Below the pieces are notes generated by a model. The model worked only from the letters and a program-made list of their open reading frames with translations. It had not been told where the DNA came from and ran no database searches. Positions 7,089 through 17,328 of a stretch of 41,783 bases of DNA are shown here, one piece after another (within the stretch, counting starts at the first letter, position 1; each line of letters opens with the position of its first letter). The stretch is from positions 1 through 41,783 of the forward strand of contig JAFTEU010000175.1 in the NCBI GenBank assembly GCA_017453505.1, in the 5' to 3' direction. A program made the position numbers and the translations under genes. This DNA is from Muribaculaceae bacterium (GTDB lineage Bacteria > Bacteroidota > Bacteroidia > Bacteroidales > Muribaculaceae).

Positions 7089-9200
7089 GTGAGGAGACCT
7101 GCCTTGATATTCATTCTACTGATCCTGCTGGTAGCTTCGATGAGTGCTGCCAGCAGGTTCAGCGCTGCGTCAAGGCTTCAACTCTCAATGCGCCATCTAG
7201 ACCGTTCTTTTTTAGGGTTAAGAGATAATCCAAACTATCAAGTATTCATAAGTGTAAAAGACAGCTCTGCACTCCGTTCACTTCGCGAACAGGGTGTGCA
7301 GCTTAACGGAATTTTTCCTGGTTTCGTGACTGCAACTGTTTCTCAAGACAATCTGCGCCATATTTCTGATATCAATGGGGTAGGGATGCTGTCATTAGCT
7401 CAAAGAGTTCACTTGTGCAATGACACATCACGGTATTTTACTGGTGTGGATGGCTTGCATGCTGCATCTGATTTAATTGTGCCGATTCAAGGCTCTGGTG
7501 TGATTGTTGGCGTGATAGACTGCGGTATTGATTTCAATCACATCAACCTGTGTGATGGTAATGGAGTGTCCCGGGTGCGGGCGGTGTACTTACCAACTGA
7601 TACTACCGGTATGTCACCTGTTATAAAAGGGAACCGGCTTCCTGGCAGCTGCTATGAGACCTCGCAAGAGATTGCTGCGCTCACGACAGATTTCACAGGC
7701 TCATCACATGGCACACATACCACAGGCACCGCGGCAGGGAGTTACCTTGGCAATGGCTGGCATGGTTATGCGCCCGAGGCCGACATCGTAGTTTGCGGTA
7801 TGCCTTCTGACCAGTTAACCGATGTCAATATTGCAAATTCGGTTAATTACATCTATGATTATGCCGACAGGGTGGGCAAACCATGTGTTATCAATATGAG
7901 CATCGGTTCCAATGAGGGCCCTAATGATGGCACTTCATTCCTGTGCAAGACTTTTGAGGCGCTTTCTGGCTCAGGACACATCAGTGTGCTCTCGGCTGGC
8001 AACGACGGACATACACCCATCTGTTTCCACCAGTCTATTCATCATTCGAGCGACACCGTCACGACATTGTTACGGCAGCAGCAGGGGCGACCTCAGTTTA
8101 ACGGGTATGTGAGCATGTGGAGTGACCGTGATGTTGTACATCGTTCCCGTCTGGTCGTCGCCAATCGTGTGACTGGTGATATCATTTATGCTTCTCCGTT
8201 TTACGGACTTCTTCCTGATGATACTGTGATGACGATCTCCAGTGAAGATGATGCGGATTTTGCTGCATTGTTTTTAGGAGAGGTGACGTATGCTGCCGCG
8301 ATGGAGCCTCAGCTTGTCGTTGGAGACGGGTCGACACAGCCAGTAAGATTCCACACCTATTGGGTCTTTGATGCTGAGTCCCTTGATTCAGAGCGCGTCT
8401 TGGGCTTGCAATATACATCTGACGATCAAGTGAATCTGTCTGGCTGGTGTACTAATAATACATATTTTTATACTTATGGTTTAGCAGGTGTGACTGGAGG
8501 TACTGCGGCTGGTTCAATCAGTGATCTCGTGACTACCGATAGTGTCATCTCGGTCGGCGCTTATTGCTCTCGTCGCTCCTATATCGATCACAATGGCATC
8601 CCCTATACTTATTCTCTCTCTCATCCAGGAGAAATGGCATATTTCTCTTCTTACGGACCAGATGAAAACGGCATTGTACGCCCCGACATCTGTGCTCCAG
8701 GCCTGGGGGTGATCTCTTCGGCTAACCGTTACAATGACAAAGCAAACCGACAGCGATGGCCTGCTTCGGTTTTTATTGATGGCATGGAGTATCCATATTA
8801 TGCCAACCAGGGCACCTCAATGTCCGCTCCAGCAGTTACTGGAACAGTAGCCTTGATGCTTCAAGTCAATCCATTGTTGACTTCCAGCGATGTGCGTTCA
8901 ATCCTTCGGTCCAGCGCAATTAGGGATGAATTGGTTCTTACAGGCGATGTCGATCGATGGGGCGCGGGCAAGCTGGATGCAGCTGCTGCTATTGATCGAA
9001 CCATCAATCTCACTTGCATGCCAGGTGATGTGAACAATGACAAGGAAGTGAATATTGCTGATGTGCTGTCACTTCTCGATATACTTCTCAACCGTCAGAA
9101 TTGCCCTGACCCGATGACAATGCTGCGTGCTGATGTCAATCGGGATCGTGAGATACAATTGTCGGACGTTAATGCAATTATTGACTTGATATTAAAATAA
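7089..9200 (+). CDS. Secreted S8 (subtilisin-like) peptidase with C-terminal dockerin, copy B
   Basis: Tandem paralogue of the preceding gene, 703 residues from a GTG start. The signal peptide is about 1-21. The catalytic triad is Asp144 (VIDCGID), His207 (SHGTHTTG) and Ser577 (GTSMSAP), with oxyanion Asn305. Segments such as PGSCYE, GMPSDQLTDV and IYDYADR closely mirror copy A, supporting a duplication. The C-terminal dockerin-like module (about 646-703) has loops DVNNDKEVNIAD and DVNRDREIQLSD. Both lack the usual Gly at position 6, unlike copy A, so calcium binding may be weaker. Only eight bases separate it from copy A and seven from ruvA, so the genes are probably co-transcribed. No cohesin gene is seen in the window. 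Confidence 0.9.
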   Translation: MRRPALIFILLILLVASMSAASRFSAASRLQLSMRHLDRSFLGLRDNPNYQVFISVKDSSALRSLREQGVQLNGIFPGFVTATVSQDNLRHISDINGVGMLSLAQRVHLCNDTSRYFTGVDGLHAASDLIVPIQGSGVIVGVIDCGIDFNHINLCDGNGVSRVRAVYLPTDTTGMSPVIKGNRLPGSCYETSQEIAALTTDFTGSSHGTHTTGTAAGSYLGNGWHGYAPEADIVVCGMPSDQLTDVNIANSVNYIYDYADRVGKPCVINMSIGSNEGPNDGTSFLCKTFEALSGSGHISVLSAGNDGHTPICFHQSIHHSSDTVTTLLRQQQGRPQFNGYVSMWSDRDVVHRSRLVVANRVTGDIIYASPFYGLLPDDTVMTISSEDDADFAALFLGEVTYAAAMEPQLVVGDGSTQPVRFHTYWVFDAESLDSERVLGLQYTSDDQVNLSGWCTNNTYFYTYGLAGVTGGTAAGSISDLVTTDSVISVGAYCSRRSYIDHNGIPYTYSLSHPGEMAYFSSYGPDENGIVRPDICAPGLGVISSANRYNDKANRQRWPASVFIDGMEYPYYANQGTSMSAPAVTGTVALMLQVNPLLTSSDVRSILRSSAIRDELVLTGDVDRWGAGKLDAAAAIDRTINLTCMPGDVNNDKEVNIADVLSLLDILLNRQNCPDPMTMLRADVNRDREIQLSDVNAIIDLILK

Positions 9201-9207
9201 CACAATC

Positions 9208-9798
9208 ATGATCGATTATATTAAAGGCTCTATTGCCGAGTTGAACCCTGCCTTTGCCGTTATTGAGAATCATGGCATCGGATACATGATGAATATTTCG
9301 CTCACGACCTTCGACTCATTGTCTAGAGGTAACCGTGAAGATGCCAAATTATTTGTTTATGAAGCCATACGAGAGGATGCTCATTTGCTCTATGGTTTCG
9401 CTACCCAGAAGGAGCGCCAGGCTTTTATGCTTTTGATCTCTGTATCTGGTGTTGGCCCTAACACGGCCCGCATGGTACTGTCTTCAATGAGTGCTGATGA
9501 GTTTTCCCAAGCTATTGCAGGAAACAATGTCGCTTTGTTCAAGTCGGTTAAGGGGGTTGGCGGAAAAACAGCTCAACGAATAATAGTTGACCTGAAAGAT
9601 AAAATAAAACCAGTAGATGATACGTTATTAAATCAAAAGGGTATTGCCGCGGGCGAAGCCTTCGATGAAGCACTGGCTGCTCTTGTCATGTTGGGATTCT
9701 CTCAACAAGCATCTCAGAAGGTTCTTAAGTCCCTCTTTGCCAGCAATCCGGCACTCAGTGCCGAGAATGCTATCAAGCAGGCACTTAAGATGATGTGA
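9208..9798 (+). CDS. ruvA: Holliday junction branch migration protein RuvA
   Basis: DNA-binding subunit of the RuvAB complex, which migrates Holliday junctions in recombinational repair; cytoplasmic. The 196-residue length is normal. The N-terminal OB-fold starts MIDYIKGSIAEL. Two helix-hairpin-helix motifs carry GVG at 81-83 and 116-118 (SVKGVGGKTAQRI). The C-terminal domain that contacts RuvB lies at about 150-196 (AFDEALAALVMLGFS). It starts seven bases after a secreted peptidase gene and is followed 39 bp later by sprA. The ruvA-sprA neighbourhood is, to my recollection, common in Bacteroidota. ruvB and ruvC are not in the window. Confidence 0.97.
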   Translation: MIDYIKGSIAELNPAFAVIENHGIGYMMNISLTTFDSLSRGNREDAKLFVYEAIREDAHLLYGFATQKERQAFMLLISVSGVGPNTARMVLSSMSADEFSQAIAGNNVALFKSVKGVGGKTAQRIIVDLKDKIKPVDDTLLNQKGIAAGEAFDEALAALVMLGFSQQASQKVLKSLFASNPALSAENAIKQALKMM

Positions 9799-9837
9799 CG
9801 GCAGTGCCCACTAACTGACGTTGATTGATAATAGTTC

Positions 9838-12800
9838 ATGCTGAACCGAAAACAAATATTTTTAGCGATAATTGTTGGTGCTCTCCTCGGATGGTGGGCA
9901 GGCAATGGAACTGTGCTTGCTCAGTACGTGACGAGTACGCTGCCTCCTCCTCCACCTGCTCCCGTGAGACCCTCATTGAGAGACCAGGCAACCCCTCCGC
10001 CCTTGGATCTGCAATTTAAAGTTAAACCAACTGTGCCTCAGAATTATACTGACGTACAGGGCACGGAGGAGTATGCTGCAGACTTGAAGACACCGTCCAA
10101 TATCACCAGCGAGGTCGAGTTCGACCCCGAGACTGGTTGCTATGTCATTCACACCCGCTTGGGTGATCATGATATTGTGACACCCTACATCATGTCTTCT
10201 GATGAATTCAGCAATATGGACTTCAGGCGCTCCATGATGGAGTATTATCGTCAGAAGAATGCCGAGAGTGCTCAGAATCATGAGAAAGACCCGTTCAATT
10301 TCCTGGATATGCAATTTGGCATGGGGCCGCTGGAATCGGTTTTCGGTCCTGGTGGTGTTCAGCTCAAGACGACTGGTTCGGTGGTCATTAACATGGGTGT
10401 AAAGAGCAACTCTACTGATAACCCCGCCTTATCTGTTTCACAACGCCGAAAGACATATTTCGATTTCGATCAGAAGATTCAGGCCAATATCACAGCTACC
10501 GTCGGCGACAAGATGAAATTCAACATGTCTTATAATACGGGAGCGACTTTTGATTTTGACAGCAAGAACCTGAAACTTGCCTATGAGGGTAAGGAAGATG
10601 AGATCATCAAGAATATTGAGGCTGGTAACGTGAGTATGACGACCGGTTCTTCTCTGATTCATGGTAGCGCGGCTCTCTTCGGTATCAAGACTAAGTTGCA
10701 GTTTGGCAAATTGACAGCCACTGCACTTGTGTCTCAGCAGAATAGCGAGTCCCAGACTGTCAGCAGTAAAGGTGGATCACAGACGACCGAGTTCTACATT
10801 TCTGCCGACAAGTATGACCAGAACAGGAACTTTTTCTTGTCACATTATTTCCGTGACCATTATGATGAGTGGTGCTCTAACCTCCCGTTGGTGTCGTCGG
10901 GCGTGAACATCACGCGTATTGAGGTTTGGATTACCAACAAGCGCAACAATTTTAATGAGTCTCGCAATATCATGGGCTTTATGGACCTGGGCGAGGGTGA
11001 TGAGCTTAACATCTACAACCACCACTGGATACCCACCGGTGAGATAATACCTAGCAATAATTCCAATACGTTGCTCAACGAGATCAAGGAGCAGTATCCT
11101 GACGCCCGTTACATGAGTAAGGCTTCTATTGAGTTACAGCCCTTGAAGGCTTATGACTTTGAAGGTGGTAAGGATTATGAGAAAATCGAGAGCGCCCGCC
11201 TGCTTTCAAGTTCTGAGTACACGGTGAATCATAGTCTAGGCTACATCATGCTCAAGACGGCTCTCTCCAGTGATGAGATCCTGGCTGTTGCCTACGAGTA
11301 TACCTATCGCGGTCGGACTTATAAAGTGGGTGAGTTCTCTGGAGATGTCACCTCGACCGACCAGTCATTATATGTAAAGATGCTGAAGAGCACGACTTCA
11401 TCTCCATCCTATCCCATGTGGGACTTGGCCATGAAGAACGTTTATGCCCTCGGCGCTTATCAAGTGCAGAAGAATAATTTCAAGCTCAATATCAAGTACC
11501 TGAGTGATACCACTGGTAATGAGCTGACCTATATCCCTGCTGGCAATATCAATGGCAAACCATTGTTGCAGGTGATGAATCTTGACCGCTTGGACGCTAA
11601 CCAGGAAACCAACATCGATGGTAGGTTTGACTACATTGAGAATTACACTGTGCAGTCATCTACGGGTAAAATCATCTTCCCTGTTGTGGAACCCTTCGGT
11701 GAGCATTTGCGTACCCAATTCAATGATGACGCGGTAGCCAGCAAATACATCTATACTGAGCTCTATGATTCTACGCTCACTGTCGCCCAGCAGTTCAGTG
11801 ATAAGAATAAGTTTGTTCTTGCTGGTGAGTATCAGTCGAGTTCTGGTAACGTGATCAGGCTCAATGCCACCAATGTGGCGCGAGGTTCGGTTGTCGTTAC
11901 TGCCGGTGGCGTTACCTTGACCGAGAATAGTGACTATACCGTCGACTACACGATGGGTACCGTTACAATTACCAATCAGAGCATTATTGATGCAGGTACC
12001 AACATCAATGTTTCTCTAGAGAACCAGTCCACCTTCAGTATGCAACGCAAGACCCTATTGGGACTGGACTTGGACTACGCAATCAACAAGGATTTCCACA
12101 TCGGTGCCTCGGTCATGCACTATGGCGAGAAAGCAATCGGTGACAAGGTGGCCATCGGTAAAGAGCTGGTCAACAATACGATTTGGGGCGTGAACATGTC
12201 CTATAAGAGCCAGTTCATGTGGCTGACCAATCTGCTCAACAAGATTCCTACTGTCAATGCTGTCGCTCCATCGAGTGTCAGTTTCCTCGGTGAGTTTGCC
12301 CAGTTGGTTCCCCATCAGGCCAAGAGAGGTTCTAACTCGGGTAGTTCCTATATTGATGACTTTGAGTCCACACAGTCGGGTATTGACATCCGCGCTCCTT
12401 TCTCTTGGTTCCTGGCATCCACACCTTATGACCCTTCGGCTAACGCACTCTTTCCCGAAGCCGCACTCAGTAATAATGTGGACTATGGCAAGAACCGAGC
12501 TTTGATTTCTTGGTACTACGTTGACCGTTTATTCACGCAACGCAACTCGTCTTATGCTCCAGGCTATATCAAGAGTGACTTGGATGCTTTGTCCTATCCC
12601 TATGCACGTGAGGTGGCCTTCAGCGAGGTGTTCCCGGGCCGCGAGCTCAACTATGGTGAGTCATCTGTCGTTCAGACGCTCAATCTTTCTTATTATCCTC
12701 GAGAAAGAGGCCCGTACAACCTTGATGGCATTGATGTTGACCAGGATGGCTATCTGAAGTATCCCGAGAGACGATGGGGTGGTATCATGAGGAAAATTGA

Positions 12801-15800
12801 TAACACCAACTTTGAGCAGTCTAATATTGAGTATATCCAGTTCTGGATGCTGGACCCCTTTATGGATCCTGATTTGGATAACAGTGATGGTGGTTCGCTT
12901 TATTTCAACTTGGGTGAAATCAGCGAGGATATCCTTAAGGATGGTCTCAAGAGTTATGAGAACGGACTTCCCGTTAACGGAGACTCTACTTATATCTCCA
13001 ATACGGTTTGGGGTAAGGTGTCATCTCAGACATCTTTGACCTATGCATTCGACAATACAAATGGTGCCCGCATTCTTCAAGACGTGGGTCTTGATGGACT
13101 CTCTGACGCTGAAGAGTTAAAGCATGAGTCATACGTCCGCTTCCTTAATGAACTGCGTTCGGTATTGCCGGGATCAACTATTGATCAAATGCAGTCCGAT
13201 CCTTTCTCTCCATTCAATGACCCTGCGGGAGACAATTACTCGTTTTACCGCAGTTCGTACTATGACAACATCAGGGCCACGATCAACGACCGATATAAGC
13301 ATTATAATGGTACTGACGGCAACTCACTGTCACAGACTGATGCCTCCGATAGCCAGTACCAGACATCGCGTTCCACACCTGATGTTGAAGACATCAATCA
13401 AGATAACACGCTGAACGAGTATGAGCGCTATTTCCAGTATCGTGTAGCTATACACCCCGACTCAATGAGAGTGGGCATGAACTATATCACAGACAAGCAG
13501 GTTGCTAATGTACATACCCGCAATGGCGAGACGCAGGTTGCCACCTGGTACCAATTTACCATTCCTCTGGCCGATTACCAGAAGAAGGTCGGTAGTATCC
13601 AGGACTTCTCCACCATCCGTTTCATGCGAATGTTCATGACTGGATTCCGTGGTACGACACACTTGCGTTTTGCATCGCTTGAGCTTGTCCGTGGCGAGTG
13701 GCGTAACTATAAATATAATCTCAACCTGCGAGGAGATCAGCCTGCCAACGGTAGTATCAGCATCAATACAGTCAACATTGAGGAGAACGCATCTCGTGAC
13801 CCGGTTAACTACGTCTTGCCTCCTGGCGTTTCACGCATCATTGATAGTGGCCAGTCGCAGATTACCCAGCTCAATGAACAATCCATGCAGTTAACCATTG
13901 ATGACCTTGATGCTGGTGATGCCCGTGGCGTCTATCGTAACACCGACTTGGACCTTAGGACCTACAAGCGTTTGCAGATGTTTGTTCACAGTGAGGCTAC
14001 AATCGGCAATGAAACCAATTTGCGCAATGGTGATATCTCCATGTTCATCCGCTTGGGTTCAGACGTGAAGAATAACTACTATGAATACGAGATACCGTTG
14101 ACTTTAACCCCTGCCGGCAAATATAGTACCAACAGCTCGTCGGACCGCCTTAAGGTATGGCCCGAGGAGAACATGCTGGATATCGATCTTGATGTGCTCA
14201 TCAACGCAAAGAAGAACCGCAATGCCGATAAGATGGCAGGCGTATCGGGGGTAGGGTACGCAATACGTTATCAGGATGTTGATGATGCTCATCCCAACAA
14301 TAAGGTCTATGTGATGGGTAATCCGTCGCTGAGCAAGGTTCGCGTGATGCTGATTGGTGTCCGGAACAACTCACCGACCACCAAGAGCTGCGTTGTTTGG
14401 GTTGATGAGCTGCGCGTGACCGACTTTGATAGCGAGGGCGGTTGGGCAGCTAAGGCCTCGATGGTGGTAAACATGAGTGATATCGCGACACTCAATGTGG
14501 GTTACCATAAGGAAACCGAAGGCTTCGGTTCGGTTGATCAGAGCTTGTCGATGCGCCGTCTCGACAACTATGACCAATACAACATCGCAATTCAGACCGA
14601 CTTGGGCCGTTTCATCCCCGAGAAAGCCAAGCTGAATGCACCCATCTACTATTCCTATAGCAACGAGAAGACCACACCCAAATACAATCCTCTGGATCAG
14701 GACGTTAAATTGAAGGAGGCTATCGACGCTTGTGACACCAAGCAGCAACAGGATAGCATTAAGGAATATGCTGTCACCCAGCGCACTGCCAGCAATTTCT
14801 CGATTTCTGGTTTGAAATTCGGCGTGAAGACAATGAAGAATCCCATGCCATGGGATCCTGACAATTTCAGCTTTAGTTACTCGTTCAGCAAGCAGCACTT
14901 GAATGATCCGGAGAATGTGTATGAGAATACTAACGATTACCGTGGTAGCATGCAGTATTCATGGACTCCCTATGTGAAGCCATTCAAACCGTTCTCTTCG
15001 TTCATCAATGAGAAAAACAAGAGCATGCAGTTCTTCCGTGATTGGGAGCTCCGCTGGTTACCAGATAATATTTCATTCGGAACAAACATTTCGAGATACT
15101 ACTACGAACAACAGACTCGTAACGAGACGGGCATTGATGTAGAGCTGCCTGTTTCTGTCAGCAAGAATTTCTTGTGGGATCGTCAGCTCGCTTTGTCCTG
15201 GAGCTTCACTAAGTCACTCTCTGCGTCGTTCAACAGCAATACCACGGCACATATCCTTGAACCCGTCGGTCAAGTGAACAGGAAGCTCTTCCCCGATGCC
15301 TATCGTGACTGGCGCGACTCGGTGATGAATTCAATTAAGGATTTGGGAACTCCGTGGTCCTATAATCAGACCTTTACGGTTTCCTATAAGGCACCGTTCA
15401 ACAAGATACCCATCTTGAGCTGGATAACTGCCAACTTGTCATATAATTCAACCTATCGTTGGGATCGAGCCACGATTGTCGGTAACGTTTCCTCTGGTAA
15501 CTCGATTGCCAACCAGACGTCTCGTTCGATTGACGGACGATTTGCTCTGGAGCAGTTCTACTCCAAGATTCCTTATCTCAAGAAGGTGGAAGAGCGATTC
15601 TCCAGCAAGAACACAAGTCGTTCTAAACAACAGCAGCAGCGTCCCAAGAAGGAGAAACCCAAACGCTTCTCTCGTACGATAAAACTGAGTCCTGACTCTG
15701 CGATTGTCATTAACCACAAGATGGGTGTCAAGAATGTCAAGGTGAGTGCAACTACCACCGATGATAAGCCCTTCAAGGTGGAGTACAAGGTAAAGGACAA

Positions 15801-17316
15801 AGATAATGTGGAAATCACAACCCTGGGTGAGGAGAACCTCAAGTTTGTCATCACCGAGGTGCAGAAAGAGGAACGGCACAACTTCTTTACCGAGGCTGCA
15901 CAGTATACCACGCGTCTACTTATGAGTGTACGCAGTGTGAACATCCGCTGGAAGCACACCACCTCGCTCAATCTGCCTCAGTTCGTTCCTGACATCGGAG
16001 ATGCCTTCGGGCAGACTCGCGCTTATGGTGATGCCATGGCTCCCGGACTTGGATTCGCATTCGGTTTCGAAGGCATGTCTTTCATTGAGAAGGCGAAGAA
16101 CAATGGATGGCTGATGTCTGACACGACGCAAACGACACCTGCCTTGTATGCTAGCACCAAGGAGTTCAATGCCGAGATCCAGCTTGAACCTATCGCTGGT
16201 CTCAAGATCACACTCACGGGCAACAGGACTGATAACAGGACCAACCAGATCCAATTCATGTACGATAACCCCACTATTATCTATGGTGGTAGTTATACCA
16301 AGACCCATGTTGCCATTGCTTCAGCATTGAAGAGCGTGTCGTCGAGCAATGACTACAAGAGTGAGTATTTTGAAAAATTCTTGAGCAACATCCCTGTTGT
16401 TGCCGATAGGTTGCGCCAGCGCTATGAAGGCACGACTTATCCCGACTTGGGCTTCCTGCGTGGCAGATTGGGTGGTAGACCTTATAGCGTGGACAATGGT
16501 GATATTAACACGTCGAGCAGCGACGTGCTCATTCCCGCTTTCCTTGCAGCTTATTCAGGCAAGGATCCTGGAAAGGTTAATCTGAACCCGTTCCCGGATA
16601 TCAAGGCAATCCTTCCTAACTGGCGTGTGACATACGATGGATTGATGCGCATCCCCTTCTTCAAGAAGATGTTTAAGTCGTTCAGCCTCAATCATGCATA
16701 TCAATGTGTTTATAGTGTCGGTTCGTTCTCGTCATTTAGTGATTGGGTGACAATCGGTAATGGCTTGGGCTTTACACAAGACGCTCTTACCGGTGGTGCA
16801 ATCCCGTCGTCACCTTATAATATCTCATCAGTGACGTTGACCGAGAAATTTGCGCCTCTCATCGGTTTCAATGCGACATTCTTCAATGACATCTCGTTGA
16901 ACATGCAGTATGATGACCAGCGCACACTCACGCTCAACTCGTCGGCGGCACAGCTGGTCGAGGCCTCTAGCAAGAGCTTCACCTTGGGCGGTAGTTACAA
17001 GATTGCTAACTTCAACCAGGTATTGAAACTCAAGAAAAAGCAGCAGAACGTGAACAACGACCTCACGCTCAACCTCAACGTGAAGATGTCGAGCAATACC
17101 GCTCTGATCCGCAAGATTGATTCCAATACGACCCAGCCGACCAGTGGTACCCGCACTTGGGGCATTAATTTCACGGCCAATTACGTTGTGAGCAAGCGCA
17201 TCACCATGGGTGCTTACTTCGATTATCAGACCAATACGCCGCTTGTGTCCACCACGTCTTATCCGACAACCAACAGCAACTATGGCTTGTCGATTAACAT
17301 GTCTCTTGTTAAATAA
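9838..17316 (+). CDS. sprA: SprA, outer-membrane translocon of the type IX secretion system
   Basis: A very large (2492 residues) exported outer-membrane protein of the SprA/Sov family. In this family a 36-strand beta-barrel forms the pore through which T9SS cargo leaves the cell, and in gliding species it is needed for motility. The N-terminus has a signal peptide (about 1-30, ending VLAQ) and then a proline-rich stretch (TLPPPPPAP). The remainder is rich in alternating polar and aromatic residues typical of barrels, with repeated GSVVI/GV-type strands. There is a Lys/Arg-rich segment near 1930 (QQQQRPKKEKPKRF). The C-terminal strand ends SLVK. The length matches known SprA/Sov proteins. The frame is intact over 7.5 kb. 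Its presence implies a T9SS in this organism; the other core genes are outside the window. Confidence 0.95.
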   Translation: MLNRKQIFLAIIVGALLGWWAGNGTVLAQYVTSTLPPPPPAPVRPSLRDQATPPPLDLQFKVKPTVPQNYTDVQGTEEYAADLKTPSNITSEVEFDPETGCYVIHTRLGDHDIVTPYIMSSDEFSNMDFRRSMMEYYRQKNAESAQNHEKDPFNFLDMQFGMGPLESVFGPGGVQLKTTGSVVINMGVKSNSTDNPALSVSQRRKTYFDFDQKIQANITATVGDKMKFNMSYNTGATFDFDSKNLKLAYEGKEDEIIKNIEAGNVSMTTGSSLIHGSAALFGIKTKLQFGKLTATALVSQQNSESQTVSSKGGSQTTEFYISADKYDQNRNFFLSHYFRDHYDEWCSNLPLVSSGVNITRIEVWITNKRNNFNESRNIMGFMDLGEGDELNIYNHHWIPTGEIIPSNNSNTLLNEIKEQYPDARYMSKASIELQPLKAYDFEGGKDYEKIESARLLSSSEYTVNHSLGYIMLKTALSSDEILAVAYEYTYRGRTYKVGEFSGDVTSTDQSLYVKMLKSTTSSPSYPMWDLAMKNVYALGAYQVQKNNFKLNIKYLSDTTGNELTYIPAGNINGKPLLQVMNLDRLDANQETNIDGRFDYIENYTVQSSTGKIIFPVVEPFGEHLRTQFNDDAVASKYIYTELYDSTLTVAQQFSDKNKFVLAGEYQSSSGNVIRLNATNVARGSVVVTAGGVTLTENSDYTVDYTMGTVTITNQSIIDAGTNINVSLENQSTFSMQRKTLLGLDLDYAINKDFHIGASVMHYGEKAIGDKVAIGKELVNNTIWGVNMSYKSQFMWLTNLLNKIPTVNAVAPSSVSFLGEFAQLVPHQAKRGSNSGSSYIDDFESTQSGIDIRAPFSWFLASTPYDPSANALFPEAALSNNVDYGKNRALISWYYVDRLFTQRNSSYAPGYIKSDLDALSYPYAREVAFSEVFPGRELNYGESSVVQTLNLSYYPRERGPYNLDGIDVDQDGYLKYPERRWGGIMRKIDNTNFEQSNIEYIQFWMLDPFMDPDLDNSDGGSLYFNLGEISEDILKDGLKSYENGLPVNGDSTYISNTVWGKVSSQTSLTYAFDNTNGARILQDVGLDGLSDAEELKHESYVRFLNELRSVLPGSTIDQMQSDPFSPFNDPAGDNYSFYRSSYYDNIRATINDRYKHYNGTDGNSLSQTDASDSQYQTSRSTPDVEDINQDNTLNEYERYFQYRVAIHPDSMRVGMNYITDKQVANVHTRNGETQVATWYQFTIPLADYQKKVGSIQDFSTIRFMRMFMTGFRGTTHLRFASLELVRGEWRNYKYNLNLRGDQPANGSISINTVNIEENASRDPVNYVLPPGVSRIIDSGQSQITQLNEQSMQLTIDDLDAGDARGVYRNTDLDLRTYKRLQMFVHSEATIGNETNLRNGDISMFIRLGSDVKNNYYEYEIPLTLTPAGKYSTNSSSDRLKVWPEENMLDIDLDVLINAKKNRNADKMAGVSGVGYAIRYQDVDDAHPNNKVYVMGNPSLSKVRVMLIGVRNNSPTTKSCVVWVDELRVTDFDSEGGWAAKASMVVNMSDIATLNVGYHKETEGFGSVDQSLSMRRLDNYDQYNIAIQTDLGRFIPEKAKLNAPIYYSYSNEKTTPKYNPLDQDVKLKEAIDACDTKQQQDSIKEYAVTQRTASNFSISGLKFGVKTMKNPMPWDPDNFSFSYSFSKQHLNDPENVYENTNDYRGSMQYSWTPYVKPFKPFSSFINEKNKSMQFFRDWELRWLPDNISFGTNISRYYYEQQTRNETGIDVELPVSVSKNFLWDRQLALSWSFTKSLSASFNSNTTAHILEPVGQVNRKLFPDAYRDWRDSVMNSIKDLGTPWSYNQTFTVSYKAPFNKIPILSWITANLSYNSTYRWDRATIVGNVSSGNSIANQTSRSIDGRFALEQFYSKIPYLKKVEERFSSKNTSRSKQQQQRPKKEKPKRFSRTIKLSPDSAIVINHKMGVKNVKVSATTTDDKPFKVEYKVKDKDNVEITTLGEENLKFVITEVQKEERHNFFTEAAQYTTRLLMSVRSVNIRWKHTTSLNLPQFVPDIGDAFGQTRAYGDAMAPGLGFAFGFEGMSFIEKAKNNGWLMSDTTQTTPALYASTKEFNAEIQLEPIAGLKITLTGNRTDNRTNQIQFMYDNPTIIYGGSYTKTHVAIASALKSVSSSNDYKSEYFEKFLSNIPVVADRLRQRYEGTTYPDLGFLRGRLGGRPYSVDNGDINTSSSDVLIPAFLAAYSGKDPGKVNLNPFPDIKAILPNWRVTYDGLMRIPFFKKMFKSFSLNHAYQCVYSVGSFSSFSDWVTIGNGLGFTQDALTGGAIPSSPYNISSVTLTEKFAPLIGFNATFFNDISLNMQYDDQRTLTLNSSAAQLVEASSKSFTLGGSYKIANFNQVLKLKKKQQNVNNDLTLNLNVKMSSNTALIRKIDSNTTQPTSGTRTWGINFTANYVVSKRITMGAYFDYQTNTPLVSTTSYPTTNSNYGLSINMSLVK

Positions 17317-17328
17317 AATGATTTCGCC

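Noticed and set aside
5065..9200. Possible cellulosome-type locus
   Set aside because: The dockerin-bearing proteins are peptidases, and no cohesin, carbohydrate-binding module or scaffoldin is seen in the window.
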